From: Diadophis punctatus similis
Lineage: Eukaryota; Chordata; Lepidosauria; Squamata; Dipsadidae
Direction: 5' to 3'
NCBI GenBank assembly: GCA_023053685.1
Contig: JALIGW010000021.1
Span: 14,327,592 to 14,391,591, forward strand
Length of the DNA: 64,000 nucleotides
The translations under genes and the position numbers were made by a program. Of this stretch, positions 30,982 to 41,955 are shown piece after piece (the stretch's first letter is position 1; the number at the start of each line of letters is the position of its first letter). The notes below the pieces were generated by a model. It searched no databases and was not told the DNA's origin. It saw only the letters and a list, made by a program, of their open reading frames with translations.

Positions 30982-31268
30982 TAACAGAATAACAGAGCTG
31001 GAAGGGACCTTGGAGGTCTTCTAGTCCAACCTTCCTAGGCAGGAAACCCTATACCATTTCAGACAAATCGTTGTCCAATCTCTTCTTAAAAACTTCCAGT
31101 GTTGGAGCATTCACAACTTCTGGTGGCAAGCTGTTCCACTGGTTAATTGTCCTCACTGTCAGGAATTTCCTCCTTAGTTGCTTCTCTCCTTGATGAGTTT
31201 CCACCCATTGCTTCTTGTCCTGCCTTCAGGTGCTTTGGAGAATAGCTTGACTCCCTCTTCTTTGTTCA
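30982..31268 (-). mobile_element. CR1 3' fragment
   Basis: ATAACAGAGCTGGAAGGGAC to TTGACTCCCTCTTCTTTG, minus strand, 5'-truncated. Confidence 0.9.
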
Positions 31269-32195
31269 CAATTACCTTCCAAATGTAACTTATATATGGA
31301 TATTGTGATGTACAAATACACGCAATGAAAACCATATCTGAAAGAGGAACCATTTCATTCTTGCAAGAGCAATTGTACAGTAGTATTATGGAGAGGCAAC
31401 CTTTAAAAAATTGGCAGCTGAAGGTATGAATAATTTCTCAGCCTCGGGGCCTGCAATGCCATGATTTTTATGTTCCATAAAAACTTTATTTCAAAAAAAC
31501 CCTGAGCAGATTGAACATATAAAGAATCAGAGAAAACCTTGTTTGTTATGAACGAAAACCAAAGTTTTCCTGCATTAGGAAGAGCCCTGTAATCTCACTT
31601 TAACGCTCATAAAAAAAAACCATACAGGAAATATTGCTAGAAAATGGAAAAGGAACGGTTGATATGCTATTTGAAACTTGGCAAGGGGGAAGGTGAGATA
31701 AGGGGTGCAATCTTTTTCCTCCCTCCATTTTCAACCTTTTCTTGAAGCCTTTTGTGAACATTTATTTATTTAGCGTATGGCAAATGCATGGACTTATAGT
31801 GGTTCAAATGTTAATGTCCAGTCCACCCAGCCATTCAAAGACAGGGTGGTCTATGTTGAAAAAATCAGGCATTGGGCCGGTGTAAGCTCTTGATGGACAT
31901 TCGGACACAATGTGGTGGATATTTTGTCGAGGAGTTAAGGTTAGGGTTAGGGTTAAAGTTAGTCACACTGAGGTGTAGAGAAAAGACCCCACTTAAGCAA
32001 TGAGCCCTGGCAGACACCATGTTGGGTACGGATCCTGTTCAGAGTTGACCAATGTTGGCGAGGAAGGTCAAAACCTGGCACCTTTTGTGTAGGGTCATCT
32101 ATGTAACTGCCTGTATCTGGGCGTTCAGCAGCCCATTTGGCTTTCCACTGTGTAGACGTGTTGACGTGTAGAACCTCAGCCTCTACTCTCAGAAG
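31269..32195. other. Unassigned AT-rich DNA
   Basis: No recognised repeat in 31269-31930. A short GGTTAGGGTTAGGG at 31939-31955 is too small to be a telomeric remnant. Frames at 31959-32394 run into the hAT MITE. Confidence 0.4.
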
Positions 32196-32203
32196 ATCAG
32201 CAC

Positions 32204-32386
32204 CAGCGGTGGGTTGCTCCTGGTTCGGCCTGGTTTGGTGAACCTGTAGTGGCAGTGGTGGGAGGCACCTCCCACCCGCCTGGGACGCTTCTGCGCATGC
32301 GCGGAAGCTTCTGCACATGCGCAGAAGCATCACGCGTACAAGCACACACGCGAACCTGTAGCAACGGGTTTTGGAACCCACTACTG
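32204..32386. mobile_element. Short hAT MITE, exact 8-bp TSD
   Basis: CAGCGGTGGGTTGC and GGAACCCACTACTG ends, flanked by ATCAGCAC on both sides (32196-32203 and 32387-32394). The 183-bp interior has GCGCATGCGCGGAAGCTTC repeated once. Confidence 0.92.
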
Positions 32387-32394
32387 ATCAGCAC

Positions 32395-32722
32395 TAGGGT
32401 TGGTCTACTCCACAGCTGAATACTGCGTCCCTGTTTGGCTTAATAGCTGCCACACCAGCAAGATCGATGCTAGACTAAATGATACAATGAGGACCTTAAG
32501 CGGTTGCATAAAATCTACTCCTACTTGCTGGCTGCCGGTTTTGACGCCAGCCCCACCGAGGGCAGGAAGCCTTAGCGAAGGAGCACAAGAAAATTATGAG
32601 AAACCCACTTCTTCCTGTGCACGCTGACCTTCCTCATCTATCCATTGGCAGGCTTAAATCCAGGAAGCCCCCTCCGACACTCGCCCAACAGCTGCCGAAC
32701 AACTTTTGTGAACAAAGACAGC
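32395..32722 (+). mobile_element. LINE-derived reverse transcriptase C-terminal remnant
   Basis: A frame at 32400-32627 reads MVYSTAEYCVPVW, a motif pattern (YSTAEYCAPVW) widespread in a family of vertebrate LINE polyproteins, then LNDTMRTLSGCIKSTPT. After a frame change GGCTTAAATCCAGGAAGCCC would give a LKSRKP-like segment. The clade is unassigned. The remnant is broken. Confidence 0.6.
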
Positions 32723-32794
32723 TCCATTGATCCATATCAATGTGGAACAATTAACCAGTGGAACTGCTTGCCTCCAGACGTTTTGGGTGCTTCA

Positions 32795-33056
32795 CAGGGG
32801 TGGGTTCCTCTTACCTTCTCCTACCGGTGCGCATCGCGACATTGTTCTCCTCTCGCACGATTTCGACTATCTGCTCATGTGCAGAAGGACAATTTCACTT
32901 CCGTGCATGCGCAGAGAGCCAAAAACCGCAAAAAATTTTTTTTAAAAAAGATGGCAGCGCGCATGGATCGGCAAAGAAAGCACCAGAGCTGTTGCGCAAT
33001 CGGTGGGCCCCTACCAGAATGGTGGAGTGGGCCGCACCTGTAGGAACCCACCACTG
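32795..33056. mobile_element. hAT MITE inside CR1, exact 8-bp TSD
   Basis: CAGGGGTGGGTTCC...GGAACCCACCACTG. GTGCTTCA is duplicated at 32787-32794 and 33057-33064. Confidence 0.95.
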
Positions 33057-33120
33057 GTGCTTCATCACTGGAGGTTTTTAAGAAAAGACTGGGCAGCTAC
33101 CTGTCTGAAATGGTTTAGGG

Positions 33121-33464
33121 CAGTGATGGCGAACCTATGGCACGGGTGCCACAGGTGGCACGCGGAGCCATATCTGAGGGCATGTGAGGCGTTGCCTTAT
33201 GTCAGCTCCAGCGTGCATGTGCATGCTAGTCAGCTGATTTTTGGACTTCTTTTCAGCTTTTTTCGCTCTCCCCAGGCTTCAGGAAAGGCAAAAAATGGCT
33301 GAAGGCTTCAGTGAGACCTGTGCGCATGCATGGGGGGGCAGTGTGGGGGGTTGTGCGCATGCACGGGGAGGGCATTGCATTATGGATGTGGGCACACACG
33401 TGCATACTATCGTGCGTGCACACACCCTTTTGGTACCCGAGCCAAAAAAGGTTCGCCATCACTG
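33121..33464. mobile_element. hAT MITE (TGATGGCGAACC ends) inside the same CR1
   Basis: CAGTGATGGCGAACC...GGTTCGCCATCACTG is a perfect 15-bp TIR. Flanks GTTTAGGG (33113-33120) and GTGTAGGG (33465-33472) differ at one base. Confidence 0.95.
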
Positions 33465-33535
33465 GTGTAGGGTCTCCTGCTTGAGCAGGGGGTTGGACTA
33501 GAAGACCTCCAAGGTCCCTTCCAGCTCTATTCTGA

Positions 33536-34265
33536 TTGATTGATTGATTGATTGATTGAATATCCAGAAGAAACACAGTGTCCTAGTTAGATAGGTATGC
33601 TCCAGACAACACTGCACAAAAGAGCTGGGGAATGTTAGCACACAGCAACTGGAGAACAACTCAGCAGGTGACACCATTAGATTGACCTTGTCTGGAATTG
33701 AAGTCTCAGGCATGGCTACTATTTGTGTGGAATTCCTTTAGGGAAGTCTGTAGGTTGAGCTGTGAAGTCGAAAAAAAAACCCCATCCTGGAAGAAAACCG
33801 TGTTAAACTAGACCGCTCCTGCTGAACTTGGAAACCATCTGGAGATGCCATCAAGGCACCAGACATGAAGCTCGTCTCGAGGGAAACGTGACGATTGAAC
33901 GGAAGAAGAATCCAAGGAGTTTGCTGATGGTTTTGATGGGAAGAGTGACTCGTTCCAAAACCGGGTGTCTTCTGGTTTCTCCTACCGAAACGATGCCTAT
34001 ACAATTTGTCATCCAATGGAGGTGGGCGTGAGTCATTCCTGTGGGGTTATGGAAAGGAGATCCTTCGTAGAATTGCTAGAGAAACACAAGGAATGCTCTT
34101 CAACCTCTTTTGGGGTTCTGTTGCAAAGGAGAACTTCTCCTGCTGGTTTCGGGGCAGAGGTGCCAGGAAACCCATTTCTCCTGGAAAAAAGCTGCCCCAA
34201 TTAAAAACAGCAAAGCCATCTCTGCCATGGTAACACAATGTCCCATGGGTAGGACATTGTGCCAG
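33536..34265. other. Unassigned DNA after a (GATT)n CR1 tail
   Basis: (GATT)n at 33532-33558 directly follows the CR1 end. 33560-34265 shows no recognised repeat; frames of 60-92 codons overlap on both strands without known domains. Confidence 0.4.
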
Positions 34266-34299
34266 GTTAATGTGAAACTGATGTGCCAATCGCGATAAG

Positions 34300-34454
34300 G
34301 AAAAAGGATTGAATGATTGATTTGATTGATTATTTTATACATTGTTATATTGTATTTTAATTTTGTTTTTAAATGTTTTTATATTGATGTTATTTGTATT
34401 GTTGTTAGCCGCTCAGAGTCCCTGATGAGTTGAGCGGCATATAAATACAAGTAA

Positions 34455-34553
<99 letters not shown>

Positions 34554-34556
34554 AAA
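34300..34556. repeat. LINE/SINE tail with (AAAT)n of about 100 bp
   Basis: TTAGCCGCTCAGAGTCCCTG...GAGCGGCATATAAATACAAG leads into (AATA)n from 34449 to 34553, about 26 uninterrupted units. The same GCCGC...GAGT motif precedes a TTTA tract at 44752-44900 in the opposite orientation. Confidence 0.9.
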
Positions 34557-34589
34557 GAAATAGCAGTTAATCCAACTTGAAATTTACCA

Positions 34590-34960
34590 CAATGGAGCCT
34601 CTAATTTCTGTTGTTAGGTGAGACATTGGTTAAGGGGTTTTTTTTTGCCCCCTTTTACGGCATGCCTTGCCACCGTTGTTAAGTGAACCACTGCCGCTGA
34701 TCAGTTAGCAACACGGTTGTTAAGCGAATCCGGGTTCCCCCTTGACGTGGCTTGTCAGAAGGTCGCAAAAGGGGATCACGTGACCCCAGGACATGGCAAC
34801 CGTCATAAGTCCATGCCAGTGGCCAAGCCTCTGAATTTTGATCACATGATTCTACAAAGGTCCTAAGTGCGAAAAACGGTCCCAAGTCCCTTTTGCCAGT
34901 GCCATTGAAACTTTGAACAGTTAGTAAATGAACTGTTGTGAATCAAGGACTGCCCGTATC
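34590..34960 (+). mobile_element. TA-target MITE copy (reverse sense of 38573)
   Basis: CACCGTTGTTAAGTGAACCA, CAGAAGGTCGCAAAAGGGGA, CAACCGTCATAAGTCCATGC, ending TGAACTGTTGTGAATCAAGG. Confidence 0.82.
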
Positions 34961-35264
34961 TCCTTGAAGACAGCTGTGCAGGGTGAAACGAGGGTGAAAT
35001 CAGACAAAAAAATATTTGTTTTCTCCTGCCTTTCGTAGGTGTGCCCAACTCTTCTGCTGGTGTGTCACCCTTCCCGAACCTGACCTGCAGGAACATTTGA
35101 CCTTAACAATGATGGAAGCAGCAGAAGAATTCCAGACTGTCAGCAAAGGGCCTGATTTATGACTTTGCTCCAAGGGCCAGACGTTAGCGTTCAGTGACAT
35201 CAGAGCTCTACCCAGGGCGACCAGTACCAGCAAACCCTGGGAGAGGCACATTGTTGCAAATTTT
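34961..35264. other. Unassigned DNA
   Basis: No repeat or exon recognised; frames of 77-102 codons (minus) are unrecognised. Confidence 0.35.
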
Positions 35265-35790
35265 GCCCAACCTAGAACTAAGGAGAAATTTCCTGACAGC
35301 AGGAACAATTAATCAGTGGGACAGTTTGCCTCCAGAAGTTGTAAATACTCCAACCCTGGAAGTTTTTAAGAAGATGTTGGATAACCATTTGTCTGAAGTG
35401 GTGCAGGGTTTCCTGCCTAAGCAGGGGGTTGGACTAGAAGACCTCCAAGGTCCCTTCCAACTCTGTTATTCTATTCTAATGGTTTGCCTCTGGAAGTTGT
35501 GGGTGCTCCATCACTGGAGGTTTTCAAAAAGAGATCGGGCAGCTATTTGTCTGGGATGCTATAGGCTCTCCTGCTTGAGCAGGGGGTTGGACTAGAAGAC
35601 CTTCAAGGTCCCTTCCAACTGTTATTCCATTATTCTGTTGTCTCCAGAAGTTGTGGGTGCTCCAATACTGGAGGTTTTCAAAAAGAGATCGGGCAGCCAT
35701 TTGTCTGGGATGCAATGGGGTCTCCTGCTTGAGCAGGGGGTTGGACTAGAAGACCTCCAAGCTCCCTCCCCACTCTATGATTCTGTCACT
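35265..35790 (+). mobile_element. Three tandem CR1 3' ends
   Basis: Three CR1 termini in the same orientation follow each other. 35265-35478 (from AACTAAGGAGAAATTTCCTG), 35480-35636 (from TGGTTTGCCTCTGGAAGTTG) and 35638-35790 (from TCTCCAGAAGTTGTGGGTGC) each end in TTGGACTAGAAGACC...TTATTCT-like sequence. The second and third are very alike, so one arose by duplication. Confidence 0.9.
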
Positions 35791-36309
35791 TTGTGTTGCC
35801 AGAGCTGCAAAGCATTTAAGGAAGGGCCCTCAGGAAGTGGGACCCTCTACCCTTTTCCTCGATGGTCTTGCCTTGAGGCCGCAGAGCTCCGGTTTTTTTC
35901 AGCCCTCACTTTTCCTTCAAGAAGACAAAAATGACAACAACCCACCAAGTTGAAACACAAGTCGCGGAAAGGGCTGAAGGCAACCCCGTTGCTTCCAGGC
36001 GTTTTGCCAGGGATTGAGTGACAGGCTGCTTCCTTTCCCTGCAACATTCCACTGGCTCCCTCCTTGCCCTGACTGACGCCAGCTTCTCAGCTCAACCCCA
36101 AAGCAAACATCGGCAATTGGCACGCCTGCCTTGTTTTTCTCAGCTTCCACATTCATGGTGCCTTAAAATGTTCGGTTCAATTAATTGGTCTCTCTCTCTC
36201 TCTCTCTCTCTGTGTTCGTATAGGGTTGTGCGAACAGGAATGAAAGAAAGCTACTTTTCCATAGACAAACTCTGCTCCCTCCGACTCTTTCTAAGCAAAC
36301 ACTTTAATA
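35791..36309. other. Unassigned DNA with (TC)n
   Basis: A (TC)n of about 24 bp at 36189-36212. Nothing else recognised. Confidence 0.4.
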
Positions 36310-36780
36310 AGAGAATGACAGAGTTGGAAGGGACCTTGGAGGTCTTCTAGTCCACCCCCTGCTCAAGCAGGAGACTCTGCACCATTTTGGAGATGTCCAA
36401 TCTCTTCTTAAAAACTTCCAGTGTTGGAGCACCCACAATTTCTGGAGGCAAGCTGTTCCACGGATTAATTGTTCTAACTGTTAGGAAATTTCTCCTTAGT
36501 TCTAAGTTGCTTCTCTCCTTGTTTAGTTTCCACCCATTGCTTCTTGTTCTACCCTCAGGTGCTTTGGAGAATAGCTTGACTCCCTCTTCTTTGTGGCAAC
36601 CCCTGAGATATTGGAAGGCTGCTATCATGTCACCCCTGGTCCTTCTTTTCATTAAAGTAGACATACCCAGTTCCTGCAACCGTTCTTCATATGTTTTAGC
36701 CTCCAGTCCCCTAATCATCTTTGTTGCTCTTCTCTGCACTCTTTCTAGAGTCTCCACATCCTTTTTTAAAAATCTTTTGA
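36310..36780 (-). mobile_element. CR1 LINE 3' fragment
   Basis: Minus-strand frame from [20 protein letters not shown] through LQELGMSTLMKRRTRGDMIA to the 3' UTR. Well preserved over about 150 codons; 5'-truncated. Confidence 0.93.
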
Positions 36781-37574
36781 AAAATCCATTCCAAATTCTT
36801 GTGGCCACCCGTGTACTATTTTCTGCTTAAAAGGTCTAATTCCTTCTTTCGAAGGAGAATGGTTCCTCTCTGAACAACTGATCGATTGAAAACGATCAAT
36901 CTGTCCACTTGAACCCCCTATGAATTCCATGCTTTTATCTTTTCTGATAGCTTCACTTTGCTCTCCCCACCCCTCTCTCTTCTGTCTGTAAATGTCTACA
37001 CAAAGATGGGCCGTCGGTTCAAAAGAGGTTTGTTTGTGATGGGTAGACCTGTTGAGGGTCCCCCCTCCCCATTCTGGAAAGAATGACCGTCTGTGGAGGA
37101 CACCGTGTCCTTGCCTGCCCAAAGGCCAGTCCTGGCTCCAGCCTGGCGTGGTTGAAGGAACATCATGGCATTGGGAAGTCAGCCAAGAAGGAGGGAAACA
37201 TCTGTTAAGATGATACCAGGCGGGAGAATCACCTCCAGGAGCTTCCCAGGTCAAATTATAAGGAGACCATCAAAGCTTTCATCGCTTCCCACCTGCCTGT
37301 TGTGCAGAGAAGGGACACGAGGAGTAAAATAATATAGGCATGACCGCTAAAAGCAAGGTTATGTTGCTTGGTGTTTGCTGCTCAGCAGTGGATAAAGACA
37401 TTATTTTCAGGGGCAGATCATGCAATGGTAGATGTCACCTTTGTTGGAAGATTAAGCTTTGGAGAGATGCCACCGTTGTAGGGGTTTGGGGTCCTTGCGG
37501 CCCACATCAACACTTCCATCTTGGACAAATGTTTGTGGGGAAAGAGAAAAAAGTAGAGACAAGTGGCTTTACTC
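36781..37574. other. Unassigned DNA
   Basis: A 162-codon minus frame (36766-37254) begins in CR1 and has no known domain outside it, so I do not call a gene. No other repeat recognised. Confidence 0.4.
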
Positions 37575-38162
37575 ATAGATATTTCTCCTCCTTCTCCTTC
37601 TCCTTCTCCTTCTCCTTCTCCATCTCCATCTCCATCTCCATCTCCATCTCCATCTCCATCTCCTTCCTCTTCCTCTTCCTCTTTCTCTTCCTCTTCCTCT
37701 TCCTCTTCCTCTTCCTCTTCCTCTTCCTCTTCCTCTTCCTCTTCCCTTTCTTTCTCCTCCTCCTCCTCCTCCTCCTCCTCCTCCTCCTCCTCCTCCTCCT
37801 CCTCCTTTCCCTACTCTTTCTCTTTCTTTCTCCTTCCCCTTACCTTTTTTCCTTTCTCTTCCCCTTCCCCTTCCCCTTTCTTCTTCTTCCTCCTCCTCCT
37901 CTTCCTCTCCTTCCCCTTCTCTTTCTTTCTCCTCCTTCTCCCTTCCCCTTCCTGCTTCCTGCTTCCTTCCCCTTCCTTTTTCTTTTTTCTTCCCCTTCCC
38001 TTTTTCCTTTCTTCTTCTTCTTCTTCTTCTTCTTCTTCTTCTTCTTCTTCTTCTTCTTCTTCTTCTTCTTCTTCTTCTTCTTCTTCTTCTTCTTCTTCTT
38101 CCTCCTCCTCCTCCCCTTCCCCCTCCCCCTTCTTCTCTTTCTCTTTCTCTTTCTCCTTCTCA
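37575..38162. repeat. Polypyrimidine tract of about 590 bp
   Basis: Consecutive blocks (CTTCTC)n, (CATCTC)n, (CTTCCT)n, (CTC)n, mixed CT, then pure (TTC)n of about 95 bp at 38008-38100, then CCTCC and TTTCTC. Long frames (277 and 210 codons) of F/L or S/P are artefacts. Such mirror-like homopyrimidine DNA can form triplexes. Confidence 0.97.
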
Positions 38163-38570
38163 ATTCACAATGACTCTGGGCAGTTATATAAATAAATTAA
38201 CTGGCTGAAGAGCAGAAGAAGCAGGGACAATTTCGAATTTCACTAGCAGCATGGTTCAGCATGGTTACATCTCCAGTTCAAATCTCAGCATCCGCCCAGG
38301 GAATCTTTCAGATCAATCAGTGGCCGTATGGATTTTAGGGCTTGAACCTGTTATTTCCTTGTAACCCAGCATACATGCAATGACTCCCTACTTCCCATCC
38401 ATCTTGAGCTGCCTTGCAAATACGTCCTTTGCAGCTGGTCTCACTTCCTGCGACAGTATTGTGTTTGCATTTTTTAAAATGTCTTGCGCTCGAATTAAAG
38501 ACATCTGGGTCCTTTTTCTTTAATTCCTCTTCTGTTGACCTGATCTTACTCTCTCTCCAACATCCAACAT
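38163..38570. other. Unassigned DNA
   Basis: No exon or repeat recognised. Confidence 0.35.
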
Positions 38571-38572
38571 TA

Positions 38573-38964
38573 CAGGTAGTCCTTGACTTACAACATTTCG
38601 TTTAGTGACCGTTTGCAGCTACAACGGCACTGAAAGAAAGAGACGTATGACCGTTTTTTACACTTACGACCGTTGCAGAATCCCTAGGCTCACCTGATCA
38701 AAATCCACACAGTTGGCAACCAACTCACATTTATGACAGCTGCAGGGTCACGTGATCCCCTTTTGCGACCTTCTGACGAACAAAGTCAATGGGGAAGCCA
38801 GATTCACTTAACAACCGTGTGACTTAACTTCACAACTGCAGTTGATTCACTTAACAAATATGTCCGGAAAGGTCATAAAATTGGACAAAACTCACTTAAT
38901 AGATGCCTTGCTTAGTAACAGAGATTTTGGGCTCCATTGTGTGTCATAAGTTGAGGACTCCCTG
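38573..38964 (+). mobile_element. TA-target MITE, reference full-length copy
   Basis: 392 bp between TA dinucleotides (38571-38572 and 38965-38966). The left end CAGGTAGTCCTTGACTTAC is inverted at the right end (AAGTTGAGGACTCCCTG). The interior has TTTAGTGACCGTTTG, ACGACCGTTGCAG, GGTCACGTGATCCCC, TTGCGACCTTCTGACG and AACAACCGTG. The TA target and TIRs suggest Tc1/mariner or pogo; it has no coding capacity. I count about 16 full or partial copies in the window. Confidence 0.9.
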
Positions 38965-38966
38965 TA

Positions 38967-39372
38967 CACAGTTAATAAGGATAAATGACAATTTCCCAGG
39001 ATAGGTAGTTAATTATTGGGCTGAGATTATGGGCTGTTTTACGGGTGAGGAGGTCACGATCCCAGAATATCATGTCTGAATCCTCTCTACGCTTTCTATC
39101 TGGATTTAAATGTCAGCAATAAGAGAAAGACGAATATCGTCTTGAATATCAAAGAGCCCAAAAGTCATGAGCAGCTCGTAGCTTCTGTGGGAAAGAGAAC
39201 AGCTTCAGTTGAATTTTATTTTATTTTTCTACTGCCTTTTGTAGAATGCTTACAAATTGATTTCGTATCGTACATTTTCTTCAGCAATGGTACAGTAGTT
39301 GTAGAAAGCCACAACCCTTGGGTGGAATCCAAATATTATGCTCCTTGGAAATCTGGAGGATATGGGGAGTCC
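38967..39372. other. Unassigned DNA
   Basis: A 90-codon frame at 39142-39414 runs into the next MITE; no known domain. Confidence 0.35.
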
Positions 39373-39645
39373 TCAACGTACGACCAACATTGGGACCAGT
39401 ACTTCCATAGCTAAGTGAGGCGGTTGTTAAGTGAATCACACCGAATTTCACAACCTTTTTTTTGCCGTGGCTGTTAAGGCAAATCCAGCTTTTCCCATCG
39501 ACGTTGCTGGTTGGAAACCAGCTGGGAATTTCAAAAATGGAGATAGTGTGACACCCTCCCCCCCCAGGATGTGGCAACTGTCATAAATAGGTGCCACTTG
39601 TATAAAGTGTCCAGATTTTGATTTAGGATGGCAACTGAATAAAGA
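39373..39645 (+). mobile_element. TA-target MITE, degraded
   Basis: GTCCTCAACGTACGACCAAC, GCGGTTGTTAAGTGAATCAC and CAACTGTCATAAATAGGTGC remain; the right half is poor. Confidence 0.7.
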
Positions 39646-39699
39646 TACCCTTGGGGGAAAAAGTGGAAAAAGTGTTTACACCAGCTATCAATTTAATCG

Positions 39700-40085
39700 A
39701 ATAACAGAGTTGGAAGGGACCTTGGAGGTCTTCTAGTCCAACCCTGTGCTTAAGCAGGAGACCCTATATTATTCCGCATAAATGCTTGTTCTGTCTCTTC
39801 TTGAAAACTTCCAATGATGGAGCATTCACAACTTCTGGTGGCAAGCCGTTCCACTGGTTAATTGTTCTCACTGTCAGGAAATTTCTCCTTAGTTCCAAGT
39901 TGCTTCTCTCCTTGATTAGTTTCCATCCGTTGCTTCTTGTCCTACCCTCAGGTGCTTTGGAGAATAGGTTGACCCCCTCTTCTTTGGGGCAGCCCCTCAG
40001 ATATTGGAAGACCCTCCTAGTCCTTCTCTTCTCTTCACTAGACTAGACGTACCTAGTTCCTGCAATCGTTCATCATATAATTTAC
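39700..40085 (-). mobile_element. CR1 LINE 3' fragment
   Basis: ATAACAGAGTTGGAAGGGAC to AGTTCCTGCAATCGTTCATC, minus strand; about 350 bp with a small deletion after GATATTGGAAGACC. Confidence 0.9.
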
Positions 40086-40682
40086 CGGATTTCCAAGCAG
40101 CTTGCAAAAAAAAAAAAAACAACCCCAAAATATTACTTGAATCTTCTCCACTGTGAATTGGAATACTTTCCCCTAGTCGTTTTGGGCCATAAATCCTTGG
40201 AAAATATATTTGGAAAGCTGTTCTCCAGGTCAAAGAATGATGGATTGTCAATTATAGCAAGTCAGACTCCAGTTGAGTGTTAGAAAACATTTCCAAAAAA
40301 TAAGAGCAATTCAGTGGTGGATTGTTTAGCTTGAGAAGGGATGAGTTCCTTCCTCCCACCCTGGATGTGTTCAAGGATAACTTTAATTTGAATTCTTGCC
40401 TTGAGCAGAATGTTTAGTCTTGATGGACTAAGTGAGTCCTCCGAATGATGGTTCTAGGAGTTTATAGGAGGTTGTTTATAGGAGGTTTCCCTATCTTGCC
40501 TGGTCATTTCAGGGACATTGACTCTTCAGTACTGCATGACCTACTGACCACAAGGACTGTGGGACATAAATAAGCTAGGATTTTCTTGGTGCCCCATCTT
40601 AATTTAGAGAGCCAGTTTAGGTTAGGAAGCAGGAGACCAAGAGTTCTAGTCCTTCTATAATTCTATAATTCTTAGGCCCAAA
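40086..40682. other. Unassigned DNA
   Basis: Poly-A near 40108. A weak CR1-like piece may lie at 40320-40450 (GGATTGTTTAGCTTGAGAAG) but I cannot place it. No gene. Confidence 0.35.
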
Positions 40683-40820
40683 CAGGGGTGGATTCTGACT
40701 TACCTTGCTGCCAGTTTGCTTCCTCATGCGCTGTGCGGGCGCGCCCCTCAAATATTGCAACATTGCTGTTTCACCCCTAGTCCTTCTTTTCATTAAACCA
40801 GACATACCCAATTTACTTGA
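40683..40820. mobile_element. Truncated hAT MITE joined to CR1 scrap
   Basis: CAGGGGTGGATTCTGACTTACC...GCGCGCCCC (40683-40745) is the left third of the hAT family at 20770. It joins directly to minus-strand CR1 (CTCAAATATTGCAACATTGC...AAACCAGACATACCCAATT). Confidence 0.8.
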
Positions 40821-40959
40821 AGTTTAAGGACTTTGTTTATTGCGTGCATCCTGCAAGGTCATCTAGCAGAGTTCTCCATTTGTCTGTCATTGTGTAAAAA
40901 AGAGGAGCAGAGAAGTCATAGCATCTATTAATTGGACAAAAGAGACTTTGCTGTGAAAC

Positions 40960-41695
40960 TTTATTTTATTTATTTATTTATTTATTTATTTATTAGTTTG
41001 TCAAACATGTACAAGATAGCAGGTATAAATAGGAACATGGACATGAACGAAGGAAATGAATACAAATAAATGGGGACAGTAGGACAGGGACGGTAGGCAC
41101 ATTGGTGCACTTATGCACGCTCCCTTTATGGACCTCTTAGGAATGGGGTGAGGTCCATGGTAGACAGTTTGAGGATGAAGCTGTGAGGGTTTGAGGATGT
41201 AATAACAGAGTCGGGTAGAGCATTCCAGGCATTGACCACTCTGTTGCTGAAGTCGTATTTTCTGCAATCGAGTTTGGAATGGTTTACCTTGAGTTTATAT
41301 CAATTGTTTGCCCGTGTATTATTGAGGTTGAAGCTGAAGAAGTCGTTGACAGGTAAGATGTTGTAGCAGACAATGTTGTGTACTATGCTTACATCAGACC
41401 ACAGGTGGCACAGTTCCAGATTGTCCAAGCCCAAAATTTCAAGCCTGGTGGCATAAGGGATTCTATTGTGAGCAGAGGAGTGGAGTACTCTTCCTGTGAA
41501 ATACCTCTGGATCAGCTCAATCGTATTAATGTCCGATATACAGTGTGGATTCCAGGCAGACGAGCCGTATTCGAGAATTGGTCTGGCAAAGGTTTTGTAT
41601 GCCCTAGTTAGCAGTGCAATGTTACCGGAGAAGAAGCTTCGCAAAATTAGGTTAACAATTCTTAATGCCTTTTTGGGAATGCTGTTACAGTGAGC
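40960..41695 (-). mobile_element. CR1/L3-like LINE 3' end with (TTTA)n tail
   Basis: Minus-strand frame 41644-41300 reads FFSGNIALLTRAYKTFARPI, LEYGSSAWNPHCISDIN, YFTGRVLHSSAHNRIPYATR and NDFFSFNLNNTRANN. The 3' UTR with GACCTCTTAGGAATGGGGTG follows, and the tail is (TTTA)n at 40966-40996. It extends further 5' than the copy at 12853. Confidence 0.85.
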
Positions 41696-41754
41696 TCTGG
41701 GGCTTAGATCATTTGAGATCTAACTCTGCTGGCCTAGCCTGGGGGAGGCTGTTG

Positions 41755-41955
41755 AGAATAGAATAACAGAATGACAAAAGACCTTGGAGGTCTTCTAGTC
41801 CAACCCACTGCTCAAGCAGTAAACCCATATACCATTTCAGACAAATGGTTGTCCAATCCCTTCTTAAAGACCACCAGCGTTGGAGCATTCGCAACTTCTG
41901 AAGGCCAGCTGTTCCACTGATTAACTGTTTTCACAATTAGGAAATTTCTCCTTTG
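41755..41955 (-). mobile_element. CR1 3' fragment
   Basis: AATAACAGAATGACAAAAGACC to AACTGTTTTCACAATTAGG; it ends where a SINE fragment begins. Confidence 0.88.

Larger units (their letters stand above)
32723..33535 (+). mobile_element. CR1 3' fragment carrying two hAT MITEs
   Basis: CR1 sequence is in three pieces: 32740-32794 (GGAACAATTAACCAGTGGAA...GGGTGCTTCA), 33057-33120 (TCACTGGAGGTTTTTAAGAA...GGTTTAGGG) and 33465-33535 (GTGTAGGGTCTCCTGCTTGA...CCTTCCAGCTCTATTCTG). Removing the two MITEs and one copy of each duplication restores ordinary CR1 order. Confidence 0.93.

Noticed and set aside
31936..31960. Interstitial telomeric sequence (GGTTAGGGTTAGGG)
   Set aside because: Only two to three units; chance or trivial.
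37340..38195. Long open frames of 277 and 210 codons
   Set aside because: They are translations of a homopyrimidine tract (F/L or S/P only) with no coding signal.
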